The translations under genes were made by a program, and so were the position numbers. The notes under the pieces were generated by a model. That model saw only the letters and a program-made list of their open reading frames with translations. It was not told the DNA's origin and did not search any database. A DNA stretch of 64,000 bases from Klebsiella quasipneumoniae subsp. quasipneumoniae (GTDB lineage: Bacteria; Pseudomonadota; Gammaproteobacteria; Enterobacterales; Enterobacteriaceae). The DNA lies in contig NZ_CP084876.1 in the NCBI RefSeq assembly GCF_020525925.1, positions 1,674,001 through 1,738,000 on the forward strand. The letters are read 5' to 3'. Positions 11,201 to 19,344 of this stretch are shown one piece after another (position 1 is the first letter of the stretch; the number at the start of each line of letters is the position of its first letter).

Positions 11201-11309
11201 GCGGGGCCACCGGCAGCAGCCGGAAGCCGAGAATGCCGCACAGGGTGATGGCCAGCGAGATGAGGATCGTCGCCACCGGGCGGTAAATGAAGAGGGCGAA
11301 AAACTTCAC
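8232..11309 (-). CDS. mdtC: RND multidrug efflux pump subunit MdtC
   Basis: 1025 residues. Typical RND repeat: N-terminal helix, large periplasmic loop, helices 2-6 with [21 protein letters not shown] in helix 4 (proton-relay Asp-Asp), second large loop from FFPEQDTG, and the C-terminal helix bundle with [22 protein letters not shown]. MdtB and MdtC assemble as a B2C heterotrimer with MdtA and TolC and export bile salts, novobiocin and related compounds. The start [16 protein letters not shown] is the family N terminus and abuts the mdtB stop. Confidence 0.97.
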   Translation of the reverse strand: MKFFALFIYRPVATILISLAITLCGILGFRLLPVAPLPQVDFPVIMVSASLPGASPETMASSVATPLERSLGRIAGVNEMTSSSSLGSTRIILEFNFDRDINGAARDVQAAINAAQSLLPSGMPSRPTYRKANPSDAPIMILTLTSDTYSQGELYDFASTQLAQTIAQIDGVGDVDVGGSSLPAVRVDLNPQALFNQGVSLDAVRTAISDANVRKPQGALEDSAHRWQVQTNDELKTAADYQPLIVHYQNGAAVRLGDVATVSDSVQDVRNAGMTNAKPAILLMIRKLPEANIIQTVDSIRARLPELQQTIPAAIDLQIAQDRSPTIRASLEEVEQTLVISVALVILVVFLFLRSGRATLIPAVAVPVSLIGTFAAMYLCGFSLNNLSLMALTIATGFVVDDAIVVLENISRHLEAGMKPLQAALQGSREVGFTVLSMSLSLVAVFLPLLLMGGLPGRLLREFAVTLSVAIGISLAVSLTLTPMMCGWLLKSGKPHQPTRNRGFGRLLVAMQGGYGKSLKWVLKHSRLTGLVVLGTIALSLWLYISIPKTFFPEQDTGVLMGGIQADQSISFQAMRGKLQDFMQIIREDPAVDNVTGFTGGSRVNSGMMFITLKPRDQRHETAQQVIDRLRKKLANEPGANLFLMAVQDIRVGGRQSNASYQYTLLSDDLSALREWEPKIRKALAALPELADVNSDQQDNGAEMDLVYDRDTMSRLGISVQDANNLLNNAFGQRQISTIYQPLNQYKVVMQVDPAYTQDVSALDKMFVINSEGKPIPLAYFAKWQPANAPLSVNHQGLSAASTISFNLPTGRSLSEASEAINRAMTQLGVPSTVRGSFAGTAQVFQQTMNAQVILILAAIATVYIVLGMLYESYVHPLTILSTLPSAGVGALLALEIFDAPFSLIALIGIMLLIGIVKKNAIMMVDFALEAQRTGNLTPEEAIFQACLLRFRPIMMTTLAALFGALPLVLSGGDGSELRQPLGITIVGGLVMSQLLTLYTTPVVYLFFDRLRLRFSRHSTQPVSE

Positions 11310-14300
11310 TTACGCCTCCTCTTCCTGACGCGGGAAGCGACGCTTCAGATGCAGCGACAGGCGGTCGAACAGCAGGTAGATCACCGGGGTGGTGAACAGG
11401 GTCAGCACCTGGCTGAGCATCAGACCGCCGACCATGCCGATCCCCAGCGGACGCCGCAGCTCGGCGCCGACGCCGGTGCTCAGCATCAGCGGCAGGGCGC
11501 CGAGCAGGGCGGCGAGGGTGGTCATCAGGATCGGGCGAAAACGCAGCAGACAGGCCTGATAGATCGCCTCCCGCGGCGGCATACCCTGCTCGCGCTCGGC
11601 GGCCAGCGCGAAGTCGATCATCATGATGGCGTTCTTCTTCACGATGCCGATCAGCAGAATAATGCCGATGATGGCGATCACGTCCAGCTCGCTGCCCGCC
11701 AGCCACAGCGCCAGCAGCGCCCCGACCCCGGCGGTGGGCAGGGTGGAGAGAATGGTGATCGGATGGATAAAGCTCTCATACAGCACCCCCAGCACGATAT
11801 ACATCGCCACTACCGCGGCTACGACCAGCCAGACGGTGCTGCCGAGCGCCGACTGGAAGGCCAGCGAGCTGCCCTGGAACTGGGTGCGGATATCGGTCGG
11901 GAAATCCAGCGACTGTTCGGCGGCGAGGATCGCCTCCACCGCTTCGCCGAGCGAATAGTTGTCCGGCACGTTAAACGAGATGGTGGTCACCGGGAACTGA
12001 TCGAGGTGGTTCACCGACAGCGGGGTAAAGCGCTGCTCCACCGTGGCGATGGCGGTCAGCGGCACAATGCCGCCGTCGCTGCTGGTCAGGCGGATATTAT
12101 CCAGCGCCGCCAGGCCCGGCGTCGCTTCGGTATCCTGCTCAAGCACCACGCGATACTGATTCGCCTGGGTGTAAATGGTGGAGATCAGCCGCTGGCCAAA
12201 GGCGTTGTACAGCGCGTTATCGACGTCCGCCATCGAGATGCCGAGGCGGCTGGCGCTGTCCCGGTCCACCTTGATGTAGGCGGCCAGGCCTTTGTCCTGC
12301 CAGTCGCTACTGACGTCGGCCAGCTGCGGCTGAGCCTGCAGGCGGCTGAGCAGCGGCGGCACCCAGGTGCTCAGCGCCTCGAGGGAGTTCGCCTGCAGAG
12401 TGAACTGGTACTGGGTGCGGCTCACCGTGGTGTCGATGGTCAGATCCTGGGTCGGCTGCAGATAGAGCGCCACGCCGGGGACGCCGGCCACCGCCTGCTG
12501 CAGACGGCTAATCACCGTCTGAACGCGGTCGTCGCGTTCATCCAGCGGCTTGAGGTTGATCTGCAGGCGGGCGCTGTTCAGCGCCGGGTTGGTGCCGTCG
12601 ACGCCGACAAACGAGGTCAGGCTCTCCACCGCCGGATCCTTGAGGATAATGTCGGAAACCTGCTGCTGGCGCTGGGCCATGCTGGCGAAGGAGATCGACT
12701 GCGGCGCCTGGAGGGTACCCTGGATAATGCCGTTATCCTGGATCGGGAAGAAGCCTTTGGGAATAAAGATCCACAGGAGGATCGACAGCGCCAGGGTGCT
12801 CAGGGCGACGCCGAGCGTCAGCCACGGATGGTTCAGCACCCGGCTCAGCCAGCGGCCATAGACGGCGATCACCCGGTCGAAGAAGCGCTCGCTGGCCCGC
12901 GAGAAGCGGTTCTGCTTGCGCAGCGATTCGTGGCTTAACATGCGGGCGCACATCATCGGCGTCAGGGTCAGGGAGACCACCGCCGAGATAAGAATAGCGA
13001 CGGCAAGGGTGACAGCGAATTCGCGGAACAGACGGCCTACGATATCGCCCATAAACAGCAGCGGGATCAGCACCGCGATCAGCGAGAAGGTGAGGGAGAT
13101 AATGGTGAAACCAATTTCCCCTGCGCCTTTCAGCGCGGCGGCCAGCGGTTTCTCGCCTTTTTCGATATAGCGCGAGATGTTCTCGATCACCACGATGGCG
13201 TCATCCACCACAAAGCCGGTGGCGATGGTGAGGGCCATCAGCGTCAGGTTGTTGATGGAGAAATCAAGGAACACCATCACCGCGAAGGTGCCCACCAGCG
13301 ACAGCGGCACCGCGACGCCGGGAATAATGGTCGCCGGGACGTTGCGCAGGAACAGATAGATGATCATCACCACCAGGGCGATGGCCAGCATCAGCTCAAA
13401 CTGCGTGTCGCGCACCGAGGCGCGAATATTGGTGGTCCGGTCGGAAAGAACCTGCACCTTCACCGATTTTGGCAGGCTCTCGGTGAGCTGCGGCAGCATC
13501 TGGCGAATGCTGTCGGCGGTGTCGATAATGTTGGCCCCCGGCTGACGCTGGACGTTCATGACGATGGCCCGCTGCTGGTTGGCCCACGCCCCCAGCCAGC
13601 TGTTCTCAGCGCCTTGTTCGACGCTGGCGACGTCGCCAAGGCGGATCGGCGCCCCGTTCTGATAAGCGATAATCAGCCGGCGGTAATCCTCAGCGGACTG
13701 CATCTGATCGTTAGCGGAAAGCGTCACCGCGCGGGCCGGGCCGTCGAGGCTGCCTTTCGCCGAGTTGACGTTGGCGCTGGTGATGGCGGTGCGCACGGTT
13801 TCGCTGGTCAGGCCGAGGGCGGCGATGGCCTGGGCGTTCAGCTTGACCCGCACCGCCGGGCGTTGGCCGCCGGCGAGGGTCACCAGACCGACGCCGGAAA
13901 CCTGAGAAATCTTCTGCGCCACCCGGGTCTCCACCATATCCTCCACCTGGGTCATCGGAATGGCCGAGGAGGTGACGGCGAGGGTCATGATCGGCGGATC
14001 CGCCGGGTTGACCTTGCTGTAGACCGGCGGGTTGGGCAGATCGCTCGGCAGCAGGTTGGTGGCGGCGTTAATGGCCGCCTGCACTTCCTGCTCGGCGACG
14101 TCCAGCGGCAGGGTCAGCTGGAACTGGAGCGTGACGACCGAGGCGCCGCCGGAGCTTTGGGAGGACATCTGCTTAAGGCCGGACATCTGGCCGAACTGGC
14201 GCTCCAGCGGGGCGGTGATGGCGGAGGTCACCACGTCCGGGCTGGCGCCCGGATAGAGGGTGACCACCTGGATGGTCGGGTAATCGACCTCCGGCAGGGC

Positions 14301-14432
14301 GGAGACCGGCAGAAAACGGTAGCCGATGATCCCGGCCAGCAGGATCGCCACCATCAGCAGCGTGGTGGCCACCGGACGCATAATAAATAGCCGGGACGGG
14401 CCGCCGGTGCGGCCTGGGGGTAACACCTGCAT
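11310..14432 (-). CDS. mdtB: RND multidrug efflux pump subunit MdtB
   Basis: 1040 residues, the same length and N terminus ([20 protein letters not shown]) as E. coli MdtB. Helix 4 carries [21 protein letters not shown], and the second half repeats the fold with [21 protein letters not shown]. Its sequence parallels MdtC throughout, consistent with the known B2C heterotrimer in which the two subunits are not interchangeable. The start codon overlaps the mdtA stop by one base, and mdtC follows immediately, so the genes are translationally linked. Confidence 0.97.
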   Translation of the reverse strand: MQVLPPGRTGGPSRLFIMRPVATTLLMVAILLAGIIGYRFLPVSALPEVDYPTIQVVTLYPGASPDVVTSAITAPLERQFGQMSGLKQMSSQSSGGASVVTLQFQLTLPLDVAEQEVQAAINAATNLLPSDLPNPPVYSKVNPADPPIMTLAVTSSAIPMTQVEDMVETRVAQKISQVSGVGLVTLAGGQRPAVRVKLNAQAIAALGLTSETVRTAITSANVNSAKGSLDGPARAVTLSANDQMQSAEDYRRLIIAYQNGAPIRLGDVASVEQGAENSWLGAWANQQRAIVMNVQRQPGANIIDTADSIRQMLPQLTESLPKSVKVQVLSDRTTNIRASVRDTQFELMLAIALVVMIIYLFLRNVPATIIPGVAVPLSLVGTFAVMVFLDFSINNLTLMALTIATGFVVDDAIVVIENISRYIEKGEKPLAAALKGAGEIGFTIISLTFSLIAVLIPLLFMGDIVGRLFREFAVTLAVAILISAVVSLTLTPMMCARMLSHESLRKQNRFSRASERFFDRVIAVYGRWLSRVLNHPWLTLGVALSTLALSILLWIFIPKGFFPIQDNGIIQGTLQAPQSISFASMAQRQQQVSDIILKDPAVESLTSFVGVDGTNPALNSARLQINLKPLDERDDRVQTVISRLQQAVAGVPGVALYLQPTQDLTIDTTVSRTQYQFTLQANSLEALSTWVPPLLSRLQAQPQLADVSSDWQDKGLAAYIKVDRDSASRLGISMADVDNALYNAFGQRLISTIYTQANQYRVVLEQDTEATPGLAALDNIRLTSSDGGIVPLTAIATVEQRFTPLSVNHLDQFPVTTISFNVPDNYSLGEAVEAILAAEQSLDFPTDIRTQFQGSSLAFQSALGSTVWLVVAAVVAMYIVLGVLYESFIHPITILSTLPTAGVGALLALWLAGSELDVIAIIGIILLIGIVKKNAIMMIDFALAAEREQGMPPREAIYQACLLRFRPILMTTLAALLGALPLMLSTGVGAELRRPLGIGMVGGLMLSQVLTLFTTPVIYLLFDRLSLHLKRRFPRQEEEA

Positions 14433-15670
14433 CAGGAACGCGCTCCGTGTTTACCGCTCTGGCGCGGGGCGGGCTGCGCCTGCTCGCCGCTGCTGGCGGT
14501 GACAACTTCCACTTTCGCCCCTTCGGTCAGGCGGTCAATACCGTCGGTGACCACGCGATCCCCGGCGGAAAGCCCGGCGCTGATCACCACTTTCTGGCTG
14601 TCCTGAATCCCCGGGGTGACGCTGTGTTTGCTGACCTTATTCTCATCGTTCAGCACCCATACAAAATGCCCTTCGTTGCCCATCTGCAGGGCGGCGGCAG
14701 GGATCACCACCGCGTTCTGCTGGGTATCCACCAGCAGGCGGGCGTTAACGAACTGGTTGGGGAACAGGGCGTCGTCCAGATTGCTAAAGCGCGCCTTCAG
14801 CTTGATGGTCCCGGTGGTCGCATCGATCTGGTTGTCGAGGCTCAGCAGCTCCCCGACGCTGATTTTCTGCTTATTGGTGCGGTCCCAGGCTTCGACGCTG
14901 AGCGCTTTGCCCGCTTTCTGCGCCTGCACCACCGTGGCGATGGTGCTTTCCGGCAGGGTAAAGACCACGTCGATCGGGTGCGTCTGGGTGAGAACCACAA
15001 TCCCGGTGGTATCCCCGCTGGAAATCTGGTTGCCGATATCCACCTGCTTTAAGCCGACGCGGCCGTCAATCGGCGCGGTGATGCGCGTCCAGTCGAGCTG
15101 CAGCTGGGCGCTGGCGACGGCCGCTTCATCGGCCTTCACGGTGCCGGCGGATTCCACCACCAGCGACTGCTGGGTGTCGAGCTCCTGGCGGGAGACGAGG
15201 TTGGTTTTCACCAGCTGCTGGTAACGGGCCAGATCGCGGCGGGCGTTGGCCAGGGTGGCGTTATCTTTCGCCAGCTGACCCTGCGCCTGGGCAAGGGCCA
15301 CCTTAAACTGGCTGGGGTCGATCTGCGCCAGCAGATCGCCGGCTTTGACCTGCTGCCCCTCCTGGAAGTGAAGGCTCAGCAGCTGGCCGTCGACCCGGCT
15401 GCGGACGGTGACGGTATTGGCCGCCGTCACGGTACCCAGCCCGGTAAGATAGCGCGGCACCGCTTGTTCGGTCGCGGTGGCGGCTTGCACCGGCGCCAGC
15501 GCGCCGCCAAAGCGACCATGGCGCGCGCCGCCTGGCCCCTGCGGACCCTGCCCGGCGGCGGGCGTCCCGCTGCCGCTCGTTCCACGATCGTGCCAGAACC
15601 AGTAGGCGGTCCCGGCGATAATCACTACCGCCAGCGCGGCGCCCCAACGACGTATGTTACTGCCTTTCAT
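14432..15670 (-). CDS. mdtA: Membrane fusion protein MdtA (RND periplasmic adaptor)
   Basis: 412 residues. One N-terminal membrane/signal helix ([18 protein letters not shown]) is followed by a Gly/Pro-rich linker. The lipoyl half-domains flank an alpha-hairpin; the first half is [24 protein letters not shown] and the hairpin is rich in Ala/Gln. The second half is [16 protein letters not shown], then the beta-barrel and membrane-proximal domains. It bridges MdtBC to TolC in the periplasm. It is the first gene of the mdtABCD-baeSR operon, so the regulatory region lies at 15671-15770. Confidence 0.97.
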   Translation of the reverse strand: MKGSNIRRWGAALAVVIIAGTAYWFWHDRGTSGSGTPAAGQGPQGPGGARHGRFGGALAPVQAATATEQAVPRYLTGLGTVTAANTVTVRSRVDGQLLSLHFQEGQQVKAGDLLAQIDPSQFKVALAQAQGQLAKDNATLANARRDLARYQQLVKTNLVSRQELDTQQSLVVESAGTVKADEAAVASAQLQLDWTRITAPIDGRVGLKQVDIGNQISSGDTTGIVVLTQTHPIDVVFTLPESTIATVVQAQKAGKALSVEAWDRTNKQKISVGELLSLDNQIDATTGTIKLKARFSNLDDALFPNQFVNARLLVDTQQNAVVIPAAALQMGNEGHFVWVLNDENKVSKHSVTPGIQDSQKVVISAGLSAGDRVVTDGIDRLTEGAKVEVVTASSGEQAQPAPRQSGKHGARS

Positions 15671-15730
15671 TAGTTTACGGTCTCATCCTGAAGCGTTTCG
15701 CTGAATGATACTAGTTTAGTGAGGGAAGGG

Positions 15731-15750
15731 GCCGTAAAAATGGAGGAATT
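15731..15750 (-). promoter_or_regulatory. Possible BaeR-binding site upstream of mdtA
   Basis: Read on the minus strand the segment contains CCTCCATTTTTACGGC, which shares the CTCCAT core and the GGC end of the E. coli BaeR box. The spacing between these parts is 2 bp longer than the consensus. It lies 61-80 bp before the mdtA start. BaeR control of mdtA is known; this site is a weak match. Confidence 0.35.
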
Positions 15751-15837
15751 ATGAAAAGAAGGTTGAGAAATGTCTGGATAACGGCGGCGATGGCGGGCGG
15801 TCTCGCCGCCGATTTCCGGGGTGATATCAACTTTTAG
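15751..15837 (+). CDS. Possible 28-residue small protein divergent from mdtA
   Basis: A short frame starts MKRRLRNVWITAAMAG and ends DFRGDINF. It is preceded by a strong ribosome-binding sequence TGGAGGAATT placed directly before the ATG. The N terminus is basic with a short hydrophobic stretch, like a truncated leader or small membrane-associated peptide. It sits in the mdtA control region on the opposite strand and 133 bp before the symporter gene, so it could be a leader peptide of that transcript. I recognise no relative; the frame could be chance despite the ribosome-binding site. Confidence 0.3.
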   Translation: MKRRLRNVWITAAMAGGLAADFRGDINF

Positions 15838-15902
15838 TTTAAAAAAGTAAAAAATAGTTGTATCCGCAAGGGCTTTAATTAGATTTATGCGGTGAATAAA
15901 TC

Positions 15903-15933
15903 AGTGCATTTCCATAATAATAAAATATGCACT
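15903..15933. promoter_or_regulatory. Inverted repeat upstream of the DAACS symporter
   Basis: Perfect 7-bp arms AGTGCAT (15903-15909) and ATGCACT (15927-15933) are separated by 17 AT-rich bases. They lie 38-68 bp before the GTG start. The geometry fits a dimeric operator; the regulator is unknown. Confidence 0.35.
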
Positions 15934-15970
15934 TAAAAATCAACGTGTTGAATAATCAGGGGTCATTGCT

Positions 15971-17245
15971 GTGGCAAACGCAAACAAACTCACGCTCTTC
16001 ATCGTCATTTTTATGCTGATGGGGATCCTCTCCGGCGCGGCTATCCATGCCTACGCGACGCCGACCACCATCTCCGCATGGGCAGACAACATCACGCTGC
16101 TGACCGATCTGTTTCTGCGCTTAATCAAAATGGTCATCGCGCCGTTGGTGTTCAGCACCCTGACGGTCGGTATTATGCGCCTCGGCGAGACGGCGACCAT
16201 TGGCCGGGTGGGCGGTAAGGCGATGGTGTGGTTTATCACCTCGTCGGTATTGTCCATTCTCGTCGGGCTGGTGATCGTCACCTTCCAGCACCCGGGCGCC
16301 GGGCTAAACCTGACGGTGCCGAAAGAGGCGGTGGATACCGGCCTGGCGGTCAGCGGCATGACCCTGAAAGGGTTCCTGTCGCATACCATTCCCACCAGCA
16401 TCACCGAGGCGATGGCCAACAACGAGATCCTGCAGATCGTGGTGTTCTCGATGTTCTTTGGCATCGCCGGCGCGTCGCTGGGGGAGAAGTTTAATGCGCC
16501 GCTGGTGGCGGCCCTTAACGTGGTGTCGCACATTATGCTGAAGGTGACGGGCTATGTGATGTACGTTGCGCCGCTGGCCATCTTCGCCGCCATCTCGTCG
16601 GTGATTGCCTCGCAGGGGCTGGGAATTTTGCTCAACTACGCGTCGTTCATTGGCGGTTATTACCTGGCGGTGCTGCTGACCAGCGCGGTGCTGATTGCCG
16701 TCGGCTATATGGTGCTCAAGAAAGAGGTCTTCCGCCTGCTGAACATGCTTAAAGATCCGGTGCTGGTGGCTTTTACCACCAGCAGCTCGGAAGCGGCCTA
16801 TCCGAAGACCCTCGAGCGGCTGGTGAAGTTTGGCTGTTCGCGAAATATCGTCTCGTTCGTCCTGCCGATTGGTTACTCATTTAACCTCGTCGGCTCGATG
16901 GTTTACTGCTCCTTCGCCGCGATGTTTATCGCTCAGGCCTATAACGTGTCGCTGAGCTTCAGCGAGATGACGGTCATGATGCTGACCCTGATGCTGGCCT
17001 CAAAAGGCATCGCCGGGGTGCCGCGCTCGGCGCTGGTGGTGCTGGCGGCCACCATTCCCAGCTTCCATATTCCGGTTGCCGGGATCCTGCTGCTGATGGG
17101 CATCGACCACTTCCTCGATATGGGGCGCTCCGCCATCAACGTGCTGGGCAACGGCATCGCCACCGCCATGCTGTCGAAAAACGAAGGTCTGCTCACCGAC
17201 GAGGAAGCGCAGCCGGACTGGGAAGCGGAGAAAGTGGAAGCCTGA
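15971..17245 (+). CDS. Dicarboxylate/amino acid:cation symporter (DAACS family) with altered cation motif
   Basis: 424 residues with the DAACS fold. The N-terminal helices carry LFLRLIKMVIAPLVFSTL, the re-entrant hairpin HP1 has FTTSSSEAAYP, and helix 7 has GYSFNLVGSMVY. A second hairpin SKGIAGVPRSAL and the last helix GRSAINVLGNGIATA complete the transport core. E. coli DctA has NLDGT where this protein has NLVGS, so the cation-binding Asp of the NMDGT-type motif is replaced by Val. The start is GTG with a weak ribosome-binding site. The gene is absent from the equivalent E. coli K-12 position. An inner-membrane uptake role for a C4-dicarboxylate or amino acid is inferred from the family. 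Confidence 0.88.
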   Translation: MANANKLTLFIVIFMLMGILSGAAIHAYATPTTISAWADNITLLTDLFLRLIKMVIAPLVFSTLTVGIMRLGETATIGRVGGKAMVWFITSSVLSILVGLVIVTFQHPGAGLNLTVPKEAVDTGLAVSGMTLKGFLSHTIPTSITEAMANNEILQIVVFSMFFGIAGASLGEKFNAPLVAALNVVSHIMLKVTGYVMYVAPLAIFAAISSVIASQGLGILLNYASFIGGYYLAVLLTSAVLIAVGYMVLKKEVFRLLNMLKDPVLVAFTTSSSEAAYPKTLERLVKFGCSRNIVSFVLPIGYSFNLVGSMVYCSFAAMFIAQAYNVSLSFSEMTVMMLTLMLASKGIAGVPRSALVVLAATIPSFHIPVAGILLLMGIDHFLDMGRSAINVLGNGIATAMLSKNEGLLTDEEAQPDWEAEKVEA

Positions 17246-17294
17246 TCCTGCCGCGCCCTCGCGCAGAGGGCGCCATTCCACATGGAAAAAAAGA

Positions 17295-17316
17295 CCCCTG
17301 ACAGGCACGTCAGGGG
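17295..17316. terminator. Hairpin terminator between the convergent symporter and LuxR-type genes
   Basis: Arms CCCCTGAC (17295-17302) and GTCAGGGG (17309-17316) flank a 6-base loop. On the minus strand a run of T follows (A-rich 17286-17292), so it best fits the minus strand; the plus strand lacks a U-run. Confidence 0.6.
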
Positions 17317-17519
17317 CAATGTGACGAAGTATCAGTTTTCCTCGTAAATAGTCTTTTTTCTTATATAAAGGCGCGCGGTAACGTCTTTATACCGAGGAAG
17401 CGTCAGAGTTTAACGTTATGTCTGGCAGCGCTGGCGCTTTTTTAGCATTCAGCGGCTATTTTCAGATTTCCGACAATATAGCCAGGTGAAAATCTTATTT
17501 TCTTCTGCACGCTATTTGC

Positions 17520-18131
17520 CTACCAGCGCTCACGTAACAGATTCATAAACTGGAAAAAGTCGTGGTTATTATTCAGGCTGTATTTTTCCATTATCTTATT
17601 CTTATGATAAGCGGCGGTGCGGGGGCTGACGCGCTGCAGGGCGGCGATTTTACTCATATCGAGACCTTCGAGAATACCGTGCACCACGGCGGTCTGGGAT
17701 CGCGACAGCACGCGATGGGGGCAGCTGGCGCAGCTGAGCTCCCGGCCCGCGTCGTCGGTGGCCGAAGGCGCCATACAATGCTGGAGCTCGCTTTTAATAA
17801 TCGTCAGCAGTTGCGGAATACTGGCCGTCTTGAGCGAGACAAAAATGACCCCTTTCAGGCAGTTAATCATGAAATCCTCTTCCGGCAGCTGGTCGTAGCT
17901 GTGGAGGATAATCAGCGAACTGCCTTTTTTCCTGTTTTTAATCAGCGTATTGCACAGGTAGATTTCGCCGGGGATCACTTCGCAAATGATGATGTCTTCC
18001 CCTGACAGGTCATTATTCCGCCAGGAAAAGCGTGCCCGCTGATCGCCCCGGGTGAGGTCATTGACCATGGCGACCAGCGATTCACGGACAAAGGTGTTAC
18101 GGGTATTGATGGTGACATTAATGTTTCTCAT
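17520..18131 (-). CDS. LuxR/FixJ-type transcriptional regulator
   Basis: 203 residues. The C-terminal 60 residues are a GerE-type helix-turn-helix: LSRSQTAVVHGILEGLDMSKIA, then VSPRTAAYHKNKIMEKYSL as recognition helix. The N-terminal half resembles a degenerate receiver without the conserved phospho-Asp pattern. A cluster CASCPHR before the HTH could bind metal. Size and architecture recall the RcsA/CsgD class of auxiliary regulators, but it is not RcsA. It lies 116 bp downstream of, and codirectional with, the 46-residue membrane protein and may share its promoter. The target is unknown. Confidence 0.85.
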   Translation of the reverse strand: MRNINVTINTRNTFVRESLVAMVNDLTRGDQRARFSWRNNDLSGEDIIICEVIPGEIYLCNTLIKNRKKGSSLIILHSYDQLPEEDFMINCLKGVIFVSLKTASIPQLLTIIKSELQHCMAPSATDDAGRELSCASCPHRVLSRSQTAVVHGILEGLDMSKIAALQRVSPRTAAYHKNKIMEKYSLNNNHDFFQFMNLLRERW

Positions 18132-18247
18132 GGCGTTATTTCCTTACGCAAAAACATAACGCCATGCTGTGACACATCCTCCGGGCGTATGCGGTGTGTT
18201 GACTGTATTAAAGTGCCTACAATATGTTTTTATTATTCTACAGTGAA

Positions 18248-18388
18248 TTATTTACGACGCATTGAACGCTTATCGTTGAAGGTAAATTTCTGCCGTCTCC
18301 TGTCTTTCAGATAGGAAATAAAACTGTATACAGAGATGCTAAAGAAAAAAATGCATAGCAATAAAACTAACCACGTTTGCATGGCCAT
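18248..18388 (-). CDS. Small membrane protein, copy 1 (46 aa)
   Basis: Too short for standard gene calls. The frame begins MAMQTWLVLLLCIFFF, has one hydrophobic helix (about residues 6-25), then SFISYLKDRRRQKFTF and a basic tail ending SMRRK. The N-out/C-in topology is suggested by the basic tail. A purine-rich AAGGT precedes the ATG at 18388; a second ATG at 18382 is possible. It matches copy 2 (56948-57070) in arrangement and in the ISYLKDR-KFTFN core (copy 2: ISYLKDR-KLTFN). An RcsAB-like palindrome lies 121 bp upstream and the LuxR-type gene follows. Conservation between paralogues supports a real gene; function unknown. Confidence 0.72.
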   Translation of the reverse strand: MAMQTWLVLLLCIFFFSISVYSFISYLKDRRRQKFTFNDKRSMRRK

Positions 18389-18508
18389 TGTTTATACCTT
18401 GTTTGTGTTGCATGGTGTCAGAATTTGCCGCGAACGGCTAATACGTTTTGTTATATGCTTTTCTGTCCAATGAAAATCATACGACATCATCCTTATGTAG
18501 TAGCACTA

Positions 18509-18522
18509 TAAGAAAGTTCTTA
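18509..18522. promoter_or_regulatory. RcsAB/RcsB-like box upstream of small membrane protein copy 1
   Basis: TAAGAAAGTTCTTA, with perfect 6-bp arms TAAGAA/TTCTTA, resembles the RcsAB box consensus TAAGAATATTCCTA. It lies 121 bp upstream of the copy 1 start. A matching element precedes copy 2, which strengthens the call. Confidence 0.5.
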
Positions 18523-18625
18523 AGGTCATCGTCAGTCTCATTCCTCTCATTTCTCTCAGAAAATGAGAAAAATTAACACTTGCGAGTCATTCATATCCAG
18601 CACGGCCGCCGACATACCCCGTCTA

Positions 18626-19330
18626 TCAGGAGATAAAGGCCAGCCCCTTACCAAAGATGGCGCGTACGGGCAGGTGGATCCCCTGCTGGCGAGCCTTGTG
18701 GCGCAGGCGGCTAACCACCACGTCGATGCGGTGCAGGTCAGGCTCGCTTTCATGGGCGAACAGGCAGGCATGGAGATCCAGCTTGCTGCACACTTCGTTG
18801 CGATTGCGCATTAAGAGTTCCACCAGGCGATATTCCTGCTGGGTTAACTCCAGCGTCCGGGCGTCGGGTGAGATCAGTTTATCTTCGTGCAGACGCCAGA
18901 GCCCGGTGGCGGGGGGAGAGACGGCGCTGGCCGTCTCCGGCGGCGGGGAGGCCGCCGGGCGATCCTGCCGCAGGCGGGCGCCGAGGGCGGTCAGGGTCTC
19001 CGCGAGGTGGGCGAAGTTAACCGGCTTGATCAGGTAAGCATCCGCCCCGAGGCTCAGCGCCTGCAGTTTATCCTGCTGCTGGCCGCGGGCGCTGACCACC
19101 ACCAGACCGTAGTGGCCCAGCTCATGCAGGTAGCTCAGCACGCTGAAGCCATCCTCGCCGGGCAGACCGATATCAATCAGCACGATGTCCACCGGATGGC
19201 TGTGCAGTTGCCGCCAGAAGGCCTCAGCGCTCCGCGTCCCCCATACCTCGAAGCCGCGATAGCCCAACCAGGCCAGCAGTTCATCCAGCAGATCGGGGTT
19301 ATCTTCAATTATCGCCAGCCGTAAAGCCAT
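18626..19330 (-). CDS. OmpR-family response regulator of an orphan-type two-component system
   Basis: 234 residues from the ATG at 19330, chosen for the AGAGGAGA ribosome-binding site just upstream; a longer frame exists but lacks support. The receiver domain has IIEDNPDLLDELL, the phospho-acceptor Asp in VDIVLIDIGLPGEDGF (near residue 51) and Lys in YLIKPVNF. The C-terminal winged helix contains TQQEYRLVELLMRN and HRIDVVVSRLRHKA. It starts 15 bp after the stop of the histidine kinase gene, so the two form an operon and a cognate pair. The target genes are unknown; the codirectional neighbours downstream are candidates. Confidence 0.93.
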   Translation of the reverse strand: MALRLAIIEDNPDLLDELLAWLGYRGFEVWGTRSAEAFWRQLHSHPVDIVLIDIGLPGEDGFSVLSYLHELGHYGLVVVSARGQQQDKLQALSLGADAYLIKPVNFAHLAETLTALGARLRQDRPAASPPPETASAVSPPATGLWRLHEDKLISPDARTLELTQQEYRLVELLMRNRNEVCSKLDLHACLFAHESEPDLHRIDVVVSRLRHKARQQGIHLPVRAIFGKGLAFIS

Positions 19331-19344
19331 GCGTCGTTCTCCTC

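Noticed and set aside
10569..12938. 789-codon frame on the plus strand opposite mdtC-mdtB
   Set aside because: It lies antisense to two intact RND genes, has a composition biased to Arg/Gln/His/Gly as expected from GC-rich antisense DNA, and shows no domain. The same holds for frames at 2930-3985, 5391-6275, 6944-8197 and 19393-21036.
17400..17450. GCAGCGCTGGCGCTTTTTT as a terminator of a new small RNA
   Set aside because: The stem would need a 2-base loop; alternative pairing is short. A transcript here cannot be supported.
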